The position numbers and the translations under genes were made by a program. Under the pieces are notes generated by a model that had not been told where the DNA came from, made no database searches, and worked only from the letters and a program-made list of their open reading frames with translations. A stretch of DNA of 64,000 nucleotides from DASXUX01 sp036504595 (GTDB taxonomy: Bacteria; Planctomycetota; SZUA-567; H5-PLA8), in assembly GCA_036504595.1 (NCBI GenBank), contig DASXUX010000012.1, positions 82,774-146,773 on the forward strand. The letters run 5' to 3'. This document shows, in pieces, positions 7,941 through 16,446 of this stretch; position 1 is the first letter of the stretch; each line of letters opens with the position of its first letter.

Positions 7941-8198
7941 TCACACTTGGGCCTTGGCAGGCAACGGCTTGATCGCCTCCTCGTACAACGTATCCGGACA
8001 GATGTCCTGCTCATTCGGCCAAACGACGGTGCCGTCTGCAACCCGCGCTTGTCTGAAGTAGCTGAGGTCGCGCAGTTGCGTGAACACGCCAAAGTTCAGT
8101 AGCGTTTTGCAGTCGTAAACACCCGTCTGGCCGTCGCTAAATGTGAGCTCGAGCGTGTAGTCGTCGCGCGGAGTCACGGATTTTACGCGCGGATTCAT
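7941..8198 (-). CDS. DUF2442 domain protein
   Basis: 85 aa. The pattern RDDYTLELTFSDGQTGVYDCKTLL ... WPNEQDICPDTLYEEA (split here for brevity) matches the DUF2442 family, small proteins almost always encoded next to a DUF4160 gene, a pair suspected to be a toxin-antitoxin-like module. Here the DUF4160 partner is present directly upstream but broken. The start ATG has the ribosome-binding site GAGGTG, located at the 3' end of the DUF4160 remnant. Confidence 0.85.
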   Translation of the reverse strand: MNPRVKSVTPRDDYTLELTFSDGQTGVYDCKTLLNFGVFTQLRDLSYFRQARVADGTVVWPNEQDICPDTLYEEAIKPLPAKAQV

Positions 8199-8202
8199 CG
8201 GG

Positions 8203-8359
8203 TCACCTCAATGGGTCGATCTTGAAAGGCTGCTGGCCGCTGGCCGCCAATTGCCAATCCGCCATCACGTCGTCGCGATGGATTTCCAGCCACGCCAGCA
8301 CAAGCTTCATTTAAGTACAGCGAGACGATTACGCCATAGAACATCGAAATGGTTGGCAT
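8203..8359 (-). pseudogene. DUF4160 gene remnant with internal deletion and frameshift
   Basis: The frame beginning MPTISMFYGVIVSLYLNE is the normal DUF4160 N-terminus. The normal C-terminus (LAWLEIHRDDVMADWQLA, then GQQPFKIDPLR and stop) is present immediately after it but in another frame. The His-rich middle of the family (PHIHV-type segment, about 25-30 residues) is missing. The gene is therefore internally deleted and out of frame, while its partner DUF2442 downstream is intact. Confidence 0.8.
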
Positions 8360-8449
8360 AGCGCGCTCACATTTTACCGAAACCGCGTAAGAACGGGGCA
8401 AGAGCTTTCGCCCTCGCCCCGCGGAACTCGTGACCCCTGACCCCTGCCG

Positions 8450-11212
8450 TTAACACTTGCTGAAGCCGCAACTGTGGCACTTCACGCAGCCTTCGGTGAA
8501 GTGCAGCGAGGCGCCGCAAGTGGGGCATTTCAGCTTGTACTGGCTGAGCATTTCGTCCGCGTGAGCGCTGTGCTTGACGCGGCCGGGGGCGGCTGGCCCG
8601 GCGACGACTCCGGCAGCGCTCGCGGCGGCGTGGCCCATCGCGATTCCGACGGCGGTGGCGGGACTGGGCGCGTGAGCGCCGCCATTTCCACCGTTGCCGC
8701 CGTTGCCGTGGCCTTTCTGTTCGCCGGTCACTTCGTTGACGATCTGCGGAGCGTCGATGTCCACGTCGCCGAGCAGAATCGCTTTCAGACCGTGAGCTTT
8801 CTTGGCCTGCCAGTACTTGCGGATGGTCTTGCCCAGCGCGTCACCGAGGCTCATGACGCGGCCGTCTTTGCTGGGAATGGAGAGCGAACTGCCGATGCCT
8901 TCGAGTTGGTCCATCACATGGTCGAGCGTCCCGCCGCTGCGCAGGAACAGGCTGACCATGCGGCTGATGGCTTCCAGGTCGCTGGCCGCGACGTCGCCGG
9001 CTTTCCCGAGCTGCGCGAAGACTTCCAATTCGCGTTCGCTCTTCGGATCGACGCTGATCGTGACGTGCATGTGGCCGAACGGCGTGTTCTGGCGGATGCG
9101 CACGGCCGACAGGATCGAGGGCGCCTTGATCGGCTTGAAGACGGGCGGCTTTGGCGCTTCAACTTTCGGGGCTTCTTTCTTTTCTTCTTTAAGCTGCATC
9201 GGCTGGCCCTTGCGGCAGCCGTCGCGATAGACGGTCACGCCTTTGCAGCCCAGTTCGAAGGCGAGCGAATAGATCTTGCGGACATCGTCGGGCGTGGCGT
9301 TGTTGGGGAAGTTGGTCGTCTTGCTGATGGAGCTATCGCAGTGCTTTTGGAACGCAGCCTGCATGCGGATGTGCCAGTCGGGGCTGATGTCGTGCGCGCA
9401 GACGAAGGTGCGTTTGACGCTATCGGGGATGTTCGGGATGTTGTGCAGGGAGCCTTCGGTCGCGACGCGTTCGAAGAGCTGCGCTTCGTCGTAGCCCCAG
9501 CAGTTATTCGCGCGCGCGACCTGCTTGAAGTGCTCGTTCACTTCGATCATCTGCTGCGCCTGGCCCTTGTGGTCGCGCATCACGTGCCGGTAGAAGGCCA
9601 GCGAGAAGAGCGGTTCGACGCCGCAGGAACAGCCGGAAATAATCGAGATCGTGCCGGTCGGCGCCACAGTGGTGCAGCAGGCGTTGCGCTGCTTGCGCTT
9701 CCATTCCAATTCCCAGCGGCTGCCACGCCAGTTCTTGAAGCAGCCGCGTTCGTTGGCAAGGCGTTCGGATTCGGTGTGCGATTCGTCGTTGACGAACTTC
9801 ATGAAGCGCTCGCCCCATTCGACGCCTTCGGGCGTGTTGTAGCCGACGCCGAGCTTGAAGAGCGCATCGGCGAAGCCCATGATGCCCAGGCCGATCTTGC
9901 GGTTCTCGGTGCACATCTTTTCGATTTGAGGCAGGACGTAGTTGTTGACTTCGACGACGTTTTCCAGGAAGCGCGTGGAGACGTACACGGCCTTGCGCAG
10001 GCCGTCCCAGTCGTAGCCCACCTTCCCGCCGGCTTCTTCCACGCAGTAATGAGCCAGGTTCAAGCTGCCCAGATTGCAGGCTTCGTAGGGCAGCAGAGGC
10101 TGTTCGCCGCAGGGATTGGTCGCTTCGATTTCGCCGACGTTGGGTGTCGGGTTGTACTGGTTGATCCGATCGATGAAGATCACGCCCGGTTCGCCGGTCA
10201 GCCACGCGTTGTTGACGATCGTCTCCCAGATGTCGTTCATCGTCCACACCACGGGGCGCTTGTCGGCAGGCGTCGCGTTGAAGACGTCGAGCGGCACCAG
10301 GTCGTTGAGCTGGTACTCTTCAATCTTCAAGTTCTTGGGCAGCACGAACTGCTTGCGCGTGCGGAAATTGGTGACGACGTGCGCCGCTTGCGAATCGCGG
10401 CGGTAAGCTTCCATCCACATGTCCGGAACTTTGACGGAGATGTTGTAGTTCTGGAAGCGCGAGAGATCCTGCTTGGCGAAGATGAACTTCAAGATGTCGG
10501 GATGGTTGATCTTCATCATCCCCATGTTCGCGCCGCGGCGGAACGCGCCCTGTTGAATCGCGTTCGTCGCTTCGCTGAGCACCTTCCAGAAGCTGATCGG
10601 GCCGCTGGTCGTGCCGCCGCTGGACTTGATCCAGTCGCCGGTCGGCCTGAGGCGATCGAAGGCAAAGCCGGTGCCGCCGCCCGCCTTCTGGATGAGCGCG
10701 GTGGCTTTGACGGCGTCGAAGATTTCATCGATGGAATCGGCGATGGGCAGGACGAAGCACGCCGAGAGCATGCCCATTTCGCGGCCGGCGTTCATCAGCG
10801 TCGGGCTGTTGGGCATGAAGATGCCGCCGACCATCAGATCGAAATAGGCCTTTGCGGCTTTATCGATCTCGGCCTGCGGAGCCTGGTACTTGGCTTCAGC
10901 CGATGCGACGGTGCGCGCGACGCGCGTAAAGAGCTCCTCGGGCGTCTCGGTGCACTTGCCGTCCGGACCTTTCTTCAGGTAGCGGCTCATCAAAACGCGG
11001 ACGCAGTTGTCGGAGAGCCCGAGTTTCTTGCCGTTTTCCCAGACCGGATCGGTGTGTTTGGCTGCAGCCGCTGGGGTAGCGCCGGCGTCCCTGCCGGCCG
11101 GTTCGGCGTGTGTTGCGTCTTTGAGTTTCTCGGAGCGATCTTTCACGGGAATCGTTTCCGGGGCCATCGTTCCACCTTCCACTGTACCGTCTGTTTTAGC
11201 CGGGTAAATCAT
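8450..11212 (-). CDS. nrdJ: Adenosylcobalamin-dependent (class II) ribonucleoside-diphosphate reductase
   Basis: 920 aa. It makes deoxyribonucleotides using B12 radical chemistry, independent of oxygen. Landmarks include MGMLSACFVLPIADSIDEIF (substrate-site cysteine), NPCGEQPLLPYEACNLGSLN (active-site cysteine and asparagine/glutamate region), CCTTVAPTGTISIISGCSCG, and a C-terminal Cys-rich tail with two CxxC pairs (CPTCGAS, CVKCHSCGFSKC). The last 200 residues hold the extra domain typical of long NrdJ. The start is supported by AGGAGGGTTGG before the ATG; a second in-frame ATG at 11167 also has a good site. Oddity: residues about 38-47 (PAGRDAGATP) are encoded by a REP element. Confidence 0.95.
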   Translation of the reverse strand: MIYPAKTDGTVEGGTMAPETIPVKDRSEKLKDATHAEPAGRDAGATPAAAAKHTDPVWENGKKLGLSDNCVRVLMSRYLKKGPDGKCTETPEELFTRVARTVASAEAKYQAPQAEIDKAAKAYFDLMVGGIFMPNSPTLMNAGREMGMLSACFVLPIADSIDEIFDAVKATALIQKAGGGTGFAFDRLRPTGDWIKSSGGTTSGPISFWKVLSEATNAIQQGAFRRGANMGMMKINHPDILKFIFAKQDLSRFQNYNISVKVPDMWMEAYRRDSQAAHVVTNFRTRKQFVLPKNLKIEEYQLNDLVPLDVFNATPADKRPVVWTMNDIWETIVNNAWLTGEPGVIFIDRINQYNPTPNVGEIEATNPCGEQPLLPYEACNLGSLNLAHYCVEEAGGKVGYDWDGLRKAVYVSTRFLENVVEVNNYVLPQIEKMCTENRKIGLGIMGFADALFKLGVGYNTPEGVEWGERFMKFVNDESHTESERLANERGCFKNWRGSRWELEWKRKQRNACCTTVAPTGTISIISGCSCGVEPLFSLAFYRHVMRDHKGQAQQMIEVNEHFKQVARANNCWGYDEAQLFERVATEGSLHNIPNIPDSVKRTFVCAHDISPDWHIRMQAAFQKHCDSSISKTTNFPNNATPDDVRKIYSLAFELGCKGVTVYRDGCRKGQPMQLKEEKKEAPKVEAPKPPVFKPIKAPSILSAVRIRQNTPFGHMHVTISVDPKSERELEVFAQLGKAGDVAASDLEAISRMVSLFLRSGGTLDHVMDQLEGIGSSLSIPSKDGRVMSLGDALGKTIRKYWQAKKAHGLKAILLGDVDIDAPQIVNEVTGEQKGHGNGGNGGNGGAHAPSPATAVGIAMGHAAASAAGVVAGPAAPGRVKHSAHADEMLSQYKLKCPTCGASLHFTEGCVKCHSCGFSKC
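11075..11099 (+). repeat. REP element inside nrdJ coding sequence
   Basis: GGTAG followed by two GCCGG(C) arms around GTCCCT, the same family as the REPs at 28.8 and 61.7 kb. It is read in frame on the minus strand near the NrdJ N-terminus. Confidence 0.8.
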
Positions 11213-11716
11213 CCAACCCTCCTGAAGAGCTCAAGGAGCTCTGTTCCTGTCCCCCTGCTATTCTCCCAAATGTTTACCGAAATAACAGTTCTTTCTGCAA
11301 ATGGCGACAGCAGTTTCTATCGTCCTGGGAAAACGCCGACATGAGCGAAAACCCCTCTATTTTGTGTCGAGGCGGGCCATAGTACCCAAGCTGTAGGGGT
11401 AGGTCAATGGGAAAAACTTTTGATTTTCTAACATGTTTCTAACGTGTTATACACAACCTAAACCGTTACTTCATACGGATTTTATGCTCCTGGTGCCTAA
11501 AGACAATGTTAAAAAAGCTAAAAAAATCACTTCAGAAACGCTGAATTTCCTGGTGCAGTGGTCTGGTGGTTTGGGCGTCCGGCACTCCGTAGTGCGGGCG
11601 TCCCGCCCGTCGATGTGTGGCACTGGCAGGCCGCTGGAGTGCACGGGCAATCTACGCCGCAAACGGACGCGGCGTAGCCTGCCCGTGCCACACACCCCAC
11701 GCCGCTCGAACGCGCT
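11213..11716. other. Intergenic region upstream of nrdJ: AT-rich promoter region plus a MITE-like repeat
   Basis: No credible gene is seen. The part nearest nrdJ (11213-11540) is AT-richer than the genome and probably holds the divergent promoters. CTCTATTTTGTGT at 11355-11367 is close to an NrdR box on the minus strand, but a properly spaced second box is missing. No cobalamin riboswitch core was recognised. From 11615 to 11694 the gap holds a GTGTGGCAC-type inverted repeat. Confidence 0.5.
11615..11694. repeat. MITE-like inverted repeat (GTGTGGCAC...GTGCCACAC family)
   Basis: The left end GTGTGGCACTGGCAGGCC and right end GCCTGCCCGTGCCACAC are near-perfect inverted repeats about 80 bp apart overall. 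An inner stem is formed by CTACGCCGC / GCGGCGTAG. It is related to the elements at 34576, 42548 and 49490. Confidence 0.75.
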
Positions 11717-12970
11717 TTGACAGACTTGCGCTCGTCAGATACCTGTGCACAGGTGGACACCGATTCTGTAGGCTCCGCCAGGACTTCTCGCGCCAATGCA
11801 GCAGAGATCAGCGCCCTCCTTTGCATTCTGCTGATCGCGGGCGCGCTACGCGGCTATCAGATCGGCGCGCCGCCGCTGTGGCTGGACGAACAGTGCCAGC
11901 TCAACGTTGCCCGCAAACCGTCGTGGAGCGCCGTGTGGGACGAGACGAGCGTCAGCGGGCCCATCGGCCGCGCCAGCTACTTCGACAGCGCGATCGCGTG
12001 GCGCTCGGGCGCCCGCACGCGCGCGGCGTTCCGGACGCCTCAACTGATCGAGGGCCTGGCGACGATCGTCGCCGTCTACGCCGTCGGCCGATGGTGGTTT
12101 TCGCCGCTGGTGGGACTGCTGAGCGCCGCGCTGCTTTCAGCCAGCGGCCTGCACGTATTGTATTCGCGCGACGCCCGCGGCTACGCGCTCTTCATACTCC
12201 TGTTTTTGCTCACGGCGGCGGCGTTCGATTTTCTCGCGCGAAAGCCCGGCGTGAAGCGTGCGGCGCTCCTCGTGCTGGCGCTGCTGGCGGCGTTGAGCGT
12301 TCATCCCTTAAGCACGGTGGCTGCGGCCGGCCTGGGCTGCGGCGCGCTGCTGGGACTGGCGTGGTGCGGGAAGGACGCTCTGTTCCCTCGCAAACCCAAC
12401 GATAGGCCGGCGCTCTTGAGTGCTGTGCTCTGGAGCGCCGGCGCGATGCTGATTGCCGCTTCCGCATGGTACGTGGTATTTTTCCGCGGCGTGAACGAAG
12501 GCGCTCCCGGCCCGCCGATGAACGCCAACTCCCTACCATACGACATCGTCGATGTCTACAAGGCGCTCATCGGCGGATATTGGGGCTCCGGCTCCTATCT
12601 CGCCTTCGCCGCGTTTGCGTGGAGCGTTGCCGTAGCATGGCGCGAGCCTCGCTGGCGCTGGTCATTGTCTTTGTGTTACGGCGTAACTCTGGCCGCCGCG
12701 ATGCCGGTGGTGCTGAGCCATTGGACGCATTCATTCGTCGTGCCGCGGTATTCGGCATTCGCTCTGCCGTTTGTGTTCATGGCGGTGGCGGTCGGTATCG
12801 CCGATGCAGTCAACCGGGGGACAGGCGAAGCCTTGACGATGCGCAAAGCGTGGATTGCTCCGTTTCTGGCGCTCGCCTTACTGCTCGGAATGACGGTTCA
12901 AGGCAGGTCGCCTTACGATTTGGAGAAGTTCAAGCGCTCTGAGTCCAAATGGCCAAACCTGACGGAATGA
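11717..12970 (+). CDS. GT-C fold membrane glycosyltransferase (GT39 / ArnT-like)
   Basis: 417 aa with about ten membrane helices. After the first helix comes PPLWLDEQCQ, the WLDE acidic motif of lipid-sugar-dependent GT-C transferases. YSRDARGYALF fits the second conserved loop (YSQEARMYAL-like). Such proteins move a sugar from a polyprenyl phosphate carrier onto protein or lipid at the periplasmic face. The length is short for the family, and the C-terminal soluble domain is missing. The assigned start is a TTG; no clear ribosome-binding site is visible and the true start may lie a few codons away. Its last codons overlap the longest possible frame of the downstream kinase, but the kinase start is really further on. 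Confidence 0.7.
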   Translation: MTDLRSSDTCAQVDTDSVGSARTSRANAAEISALLCILLIAGALRGYQIGAPPLWLDEQCQLNVARKPSWSAVWDETSVSGPIGRASYFDSAIAWRSGARTRAAFRTPQLIEGLATIVAVYAVGRWWFSPLVGLLSAALLSASGLHVLYSRDARGYALFILLFLLTAAAFDFLARKPGVKRAALLVLALLAALSVHPLSTVAAAGLGCGALLGLAWCGKDALFPRKPNDRPALLSAVLWSAGAMLIAASAWYVVFFRGVNEGAPGPPMNANSLPYDIVDVYKALIGGYWGSGSYLAFAAFAWSVAVAWREPRWRWSLSLCYGVTLAAAMPVVLSHWTHSFVVPRYSAFALPFVFMAVAVGIADAVNRGTGEALTMRKAWIAPFLALALLLGMTVQGRSPYDLEKFKRSESKWPNLTE

Positions 12971-13004
12971 TTTGGGTCCGTGGCTTCCGATTGCCGCTTG
13001 CGCA

Positions 13005-13044
13005 GACCCTGACCCCTGAACCCCGACCCCTGAACCCTGCTGTT
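13005..13044 (+). repeat. Heptamer tandem repeat (CCCCTGA type)
   Basis: Five to six 7-bp units (ACCCTGA, CCCCTGA, ACCCCGA ...) lie between the glycosyltransferase stop and the kinase start. It is the same family as the arrays at 6052, 32099 and 33942. Confidence 0.85.
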
Positions 13045-13137
13045 ATGCGTTTGACAGGTCCGTGCAAATCGCGCAAATTCCTGTCATGGTTGCGTTTCGA
13101 TAATGCTGGAACTTGGCCAAATCGCCTGAGGCAGTTT

Positions 13138-14199
13138 ATGTCCGAAGTCGCAGATCTGAAGTTCATCGCCGAGTCGCGGCAGTACCAGATGGTAAAGCTG
13201 CTGGCCGAAGGCGGAATGGGCGCGGTCTACGAGGCGAAACAATTCGGCGCCGAAGGCTTCCAGAAGACCGTTGCGATCAAGACGATTCTCGAAAGTTTCT
13301 CGGCGAATCCAGAGTTCGTGCGTTTGTTTATCGGCGAGGCCAAGCTGGTAGCCGACCTGGTGCACGAGAATATTGTCCAAGTCTATCATCTGGGCAAGAC
13401 CGGCAACAGCTACTACATCGCACTCGAGTTCGTCGAAGGCATCAACCTCGAAAAGTTCCTCAATTATCATCTGCATGCACAACTGCCGATGCCGATCGAA
13501 CTGTGCGCGTTCATCATCAGCCGCGTCTGCCGCGGGCTGGAGTACGCTCACAACAAGCGCGGCCGCGACGGGCAATTGCTGAACATCGTCCATCGCGACG
13601 TTTCGCCGAAGAACATCATGTTGAACGTGGAAGGCGTGGTGAAACTGACCGATTTCGGCATCGCCAAGGCCCGGCAACTGATGGAGCAGGAAGAAGGCGA
13701 AGTGCTGATGGGCAAGGTCGAGTACATGTCGCCCGAACAGGCGCGGTATGAGGCCACCGACCGGCGCTCGGACTTGTTCTCGCTGGGCATCGTGATGTAC
13801 GAGCTGCTCACGGGGCGGCACATTTTCGAAACCGAAGACATCTATCAGACGATGGACAACGTCATCGGCAAGGCGATCCCCGACCCGCTCGAATACCGCC
13901 CCGATCTGCCGCTGCCGCTGAAGGCCATTATCCTGCGGGCGCTGGAACGCGACCTGCAGACCCGCTACCAGACGGCCGGCGAGATGGGCGTGGCGCTGGA
14001 ATATTACATGTACCATGATCGCTACGGCCCGACGAACGTGACGCTGGGTAATTATCTGAAGAAACATTTCTTCGGCGTGAAATCGGACGCGATGGATTCG
14101 CAGCGAATTCAGAACCCGACGGTGCAGCACCGCGCCGATACGTTATTCGGCGACGCGCTGGAAGCAGAGACGAGCAAGCTGCCGCCGAAACAGACCTGA
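13138..14199 (+). CDS. Hanks-type Ser/Thr protein kinase, soluble
   Basis: 353 aa from ATG 13138. This start is chosen because TGAGG precedes it and the longer upstream frame runs through a heptamer repeat. All kinase subdomains are visible: the glycine loop LAEGGMGAVYEA, VAIKTI lysine, HRDVSPKNIML catalytic loop, DFGIAKA metal-binding motif, YMSPEQA (APE-like) and SDLFSLGIVMYELLTGR. The kinase domain fills residues about 15-290. No transmembrane segment or PASTA/sensor domain follows, so it is cytoplasmic. The substrate is unknown. Its neighbours give no partner, and a PIN toxin gene begins 33 bp downstream. Confidence 0.92.
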   Translation: MSEVADLKFIAESRQYQMVKLLAEGGMGAVYEAKQFGAEGFQKTVAIKTILESFSANPEFVRLFIGEAKLVADLVHENIVQVYHLGKTGNSYYIALEFVEGINLEKFLNYHLHAQLPMPIELCAFIISRVCRGLEYAHNKRGRDGQLLNIVHRDVSPKNIMLNVEGVVKLTDFGIAKARQLMEQEEGEVLMGKVEYMSPEQARYEATDRRSDLFSLGIVMYELLTGRHIFETEDIYQTMDNVIGKAIPDPLEYRPDLPLPLKAIILRALERDLQTRYQTAGEMGVALEYYMYHDRYGPTNVTLGNYLKKHFFGVKSDAMDSQRIQNPTVQHRADTLFGDALEAETSKLPPKQT

Positions 14200-14232
14200 C
14201 AAACTGAAAAGATCATGGCACCCGAGGCCGGT

Positions 14233-14682
14233 ATGAAGCTCAGACTATATCTCGATACATCGGTCTTCAGTGTTTACTACGACGACCGAACGCCCGATCG
14301 CCAAGATGAGACAAAGACCTTTTGGGCACGCCTGAACGAATTTGAGGTCGCCACGTCTGAGTTGGCTCGAGAGGAGCTATCGCTGACCCCGGATGCGGAG
14401 CAGCGGGAGCGGTTGTTGACGCTGCTAAACGGAATTGCAGTCCATCGGCTGACTGACGAAATGAGAACGCTGGCACAGCGCTATGTCTCGGAGGATGTGT
14501 TCACCCCCAAGGTGATTAATGACGCGATTCATGTGGCTGCTGCAGTTTTCACGCGACAGGACGTCATCATTTCGTGGAACTTTAAGCACTTGGTAAACCG
14601 GCGGCGTCGCTCTAAAATAAACAATATAAACATCTCGCTGGGTTTGCCGACCATCGAGATTGTATCGCCTCCGGAGGTTTAG
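14233..14682 (+). CDS. PIN-domain protein, VapC-like toxin
   Basis: 149 aa from ATG 14233; an in-frame ATG six codons upstream is possible. The N-terminal YLDTSVFS carries the first catalytic aspartate. The acidic residue in ATSELAREEL, the INDAIHVAAA motif and SWNFKHLVN complete the PIN active site. The SWNFKH ending marks a VapC-like subfamily of Mg-dependent RNases. Its stop codon touches the ATG of the next small gene (TAGATG), so the two are translationally coupled and likely form a toxin-antitoxin module with toxin first. Confidence 0.8.
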   Translation: MKLRLYLDTSVFSVYYDDRTPDRQDETKTFWARLNEFEVATSELAREELSLTPDAEQRERLLTLLNGIAVHRLTDEMRTLAQRYVSEDVFTPKVINDAIHVAAAVFTRQDVIISWNFKHLVNRRRRSKINNINISLGLPTIEIVSPPEV

Positions 14683-14889
14683 ATGAAGTATTTCGACTAT
14701 GAAAAAGTTGCGCGGGAAATCGGGATACCCGCCGACAAGCTCGCGCTTCTTTGCGAGATTTTCCGGCGAGACTACCCGCGCGATCAGATGTTGTTTGAAC
14801 TTCATGTGTTACGGGCGTGCATGGCGGTCCGCGACGGCCTGACAACTTTAGACGCGATCCTTAAACCAGAGATGGCGCAACACGCGTAG
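14683..14889 (+). CDS. Small protein paired with PIN toxin (putative antitoxin)
   Basis: 68 aa, acidic/helical, starting on the base after the PIN gene stop. The sequence (for example LFELHVLRACMAVRDG) has no DNA-binding motif I recognise. The tight coupling and small size suggest the cognate antitoxin, but this is inferred from position only. A strong terminator follows at 14910-14940. Confidence 0.6.
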   Translation: MKYFDYEKVAREIGIPADKLALLCEIFRRDYPRDQMLFELHVLRACMAVRDGLTTLDAILKPEMAQHA

Positions 14890-14909
14890 TCCCATCGTTC
14901 GGAACTGCA

Positions 14910-14940
14910 AAAAAACGCGCCCTCCTCGGGCGCGTTTTTT
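14910..14940. terminator. Bidirectional Rho-independent terminator
   Basis: The 13-bp stem AAAAAACGCGCCC / GGGCGCGTTTTTT has loop TCCTC. A-run and T-run on both sides let it end transcription of the PIN pair (+) and of pgk (-), which converge here. Confidence 0.92.
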
Positions 14941-14961
14941 CTGATGTTGTCGCTGCCGAAC

Positions 14962-14982
14962 GGACAATGCGGCGAAATGTCC
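14962..14982. repeat. Short dispersed near-palindrome, copy 2
   Basis: GGACAAT(G)CGGCGAAATGT-type 21-mer abutting the pgk stop codon. It is the same as the copies at 6857 and 62897 apart from one or two bases. Confidence 0.75.
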
Positions 14983-16196
14983 TACTCCAGCGCGGCAATG
15001 CCGGGCAGAGTCTTGCCTTCGAGGAATTCCAGGCTGGCGCCGCCGCCGGTCGAAACGTGCGAAATCTTGTCCGCAACCTTGGCCTTCTTCACGGCGCTCA
15101 CCGATTCGCCGCCGCCGACGATCGAGGTCGCGCCGGCGTTCGCGGCGACGGCCCTGGCGATGTCGAAAGTGCCCTTGTTGAACGGTTCGAGTTCGAAGAC
15201 GCCGAGCGGGCCGTTCCAGACGATCATCTTGGCCTTGGCGATTTCGGCTTTGTAAGCTTCGACGGTCTTGGGGCCCACATCGAGCGCCATCTTGCCGGCG
15301 GGGATCTGGTCCCAGGCGACGACTTCGTTCGGCGAATTGGCTTCGAACTTCTCGGCAACCACGTGGTCGAGCGGCAGGATGAACTTCTTGCCGAGCTTCT
15401 GGGCTTTGGCCAGGAGTTCCTTGGCCACGCCGACGATGTCCTTCTGTTCCTTGCCGACCTTCACCATGCCGGTTTCGGCTTTGGACGTGCCCGTGGGCTT
15501 GCCCTGAGCCACCAGGAACGTGTACGCCATCGCGCCACCGATGAGGATCGTGTCGGCGACTTCGAGCATCTTGTTGATCACTTTGATCTTGTCGGAGACC
15601 TTCGCTCCGCCCAGGACAACGACGTAGGGATGATCGGGGTTCAAGAGCGCTTTGCCCAGGTAATCGACCTCCTTTTGGAGCAGGAAGCCGGCGGCCTTGT
15701 CTTTGAACAGCTTCGCGACGCCGTGAACGGAAGCGTGCGCGCGATGCACGCAGCCAAAGGCGTCATCCACATACACGTCGCCGAGCTTGGCGAGCTGCGC
15801 GCAGAATTCGGGCGCGTCGGCTTCTTCGCCTTCGTGGTAGCGCAGGTTTTCGAGCAGCACGACATCGCCGCCCTTGAGCGCCGCGACGGCTTTTTCGGCG
15901 GCTTCACCGACACAATCTTCAGCGAAGGCGACCGGCTTGCCCAGGTGCTTGGCCAGGCGGTCGGCGACAGGCTTCAACGAAAGCTTCGGGTCGCGGCCTT
16001 CCGGGCGCCCGAAGTGGCTGCACAGGACCACGCGCGCGTTTTGCTTGAGCAGATGCTGGATGGTCGGCAGCGCGGCGACGACGCGCGTGTCGTCCTTGAT
16101 TTCGCCGGTCTTCTTGTCGGTGCTGACATTGAAATCAACGCGCACCAGGACACGTTTGCCCGCCGCGTTGAGGTCGTTCAGTTTCTTCATCGCCAT
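14982..16196 (-). CDS. pgk: Phosphoglycerate kinase
   Basis: 404 aa. It catalyses the reversible phosphoryl transfer between 1,3-bisphosphoglycerate and ADP in glycolysis. Signature motifs are RVLVRVDFNVSTD (substrate arginine/aspartate/asparagine), CSHFGRPEG, VDDAFGCVHRAHAS, VVVLGGAKVSDK, NGPLGVFE and the C-terminal GGGESVSAV near the nucleotide site. The start is MAMKKLND at 16196, because AAAGGAGGGG sits directly upstream; the frame is open 19 codons further but would run over this site. It ends at a bidirectional terminator. Normal length. Confidence 0.97.
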   Translation of the reverse strand: MAMKKLNDLNAAGKRVLVRVDFNVSTDKKTGEIKDDTRVVAALPTIQHLLKQNARVVLCSHFGRPEGRDPKLSLKPVADRLAKHLGKPVAFAEDCVGEAAEKAVAALKGGDVVLLENLRYHEGEEADAPEFCAQLAKLGDVYVDDAFGCVHRAHASVHGVAKLFKDKAAGFLLQKEVDYLGKALLNPDHPYVVVLGGAKVSDKIKVINKMLEVADTILIGGAMAYTFLVAQGKPTGTSKAETGMVKVGKEQKDIVGVAKELLAKAQKLGKKFILPLDHVVAEKFEANSPNEVVAWDQIPAGKMALDVGPKTVEAYKAEIAKAKMIVWNGPLGVFELEPFNKGTFDIARAVAANAGATSIVGGGESVSAVKKAKVADKISHVSTGGGASLEFLEGKTLPGIAALE

Positions 16197-16352
16197 CTTT
16201 TTTACCCCTCCTTTGATCCTCGTCGTTTCGACTTGGTGGTTTGCAGAAGCCACCAGACTAGCAGGGGAGGCCGCAGGTTCAAGCTCCAGGTGGCACGCAT
16301 GTGAGCGCGCCGGTTGCTTGGCTCGGTCTCATGCGTGCGGGGAGGCCGCGAT

Positions 16353-16397
16353 GCACGCTTGAGCTGGCGCGAGAAGCAGCGCCAGCGCAAGCGTGCC
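16353..16397. repeat. Dispersed hairpin, GCACGCTTG...CAAGCGTGC family (divergent copy)
   Basis: Outer arms as in the copies at 3865 and 62961. The inner stem is different (TGGCGC / GCGCCA). It lies between pgk and the ABC ATPase gene, which diverge. Confidence 0.65.
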
Positions 16398-16446
16398 ACC
16401 GGTTCTTCTATTGCGAAGTTGCGCGAGTTGCGGACACTCAGCGCAT

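Noticed and set aside
8474..11344. 956-codon open frame on the plus strand
   Set aside because: It is the complement of nrdJ, whose product has clear family motifs. The plus-strand translation has none; long antisense frames are expected at this GC content.
11355..11460. NrdR boxes upstream of nrdJ
   Set aside because: One site is close to consensus, but the second candidate is weak and about 96 bp away instead of the usual three helical turns.
12949..13137. Longer N-terminus for the Ser/Thr kinase
   Set aside because: The extra 63 codons run through the glycosyltransferase end and a heptamer repeat; a start with TGAGG lies at 13138.
14967..16304. 445-codon open frame on the plus strand
   Set aside because: Antisense shadow of pgk, without protein motifs.
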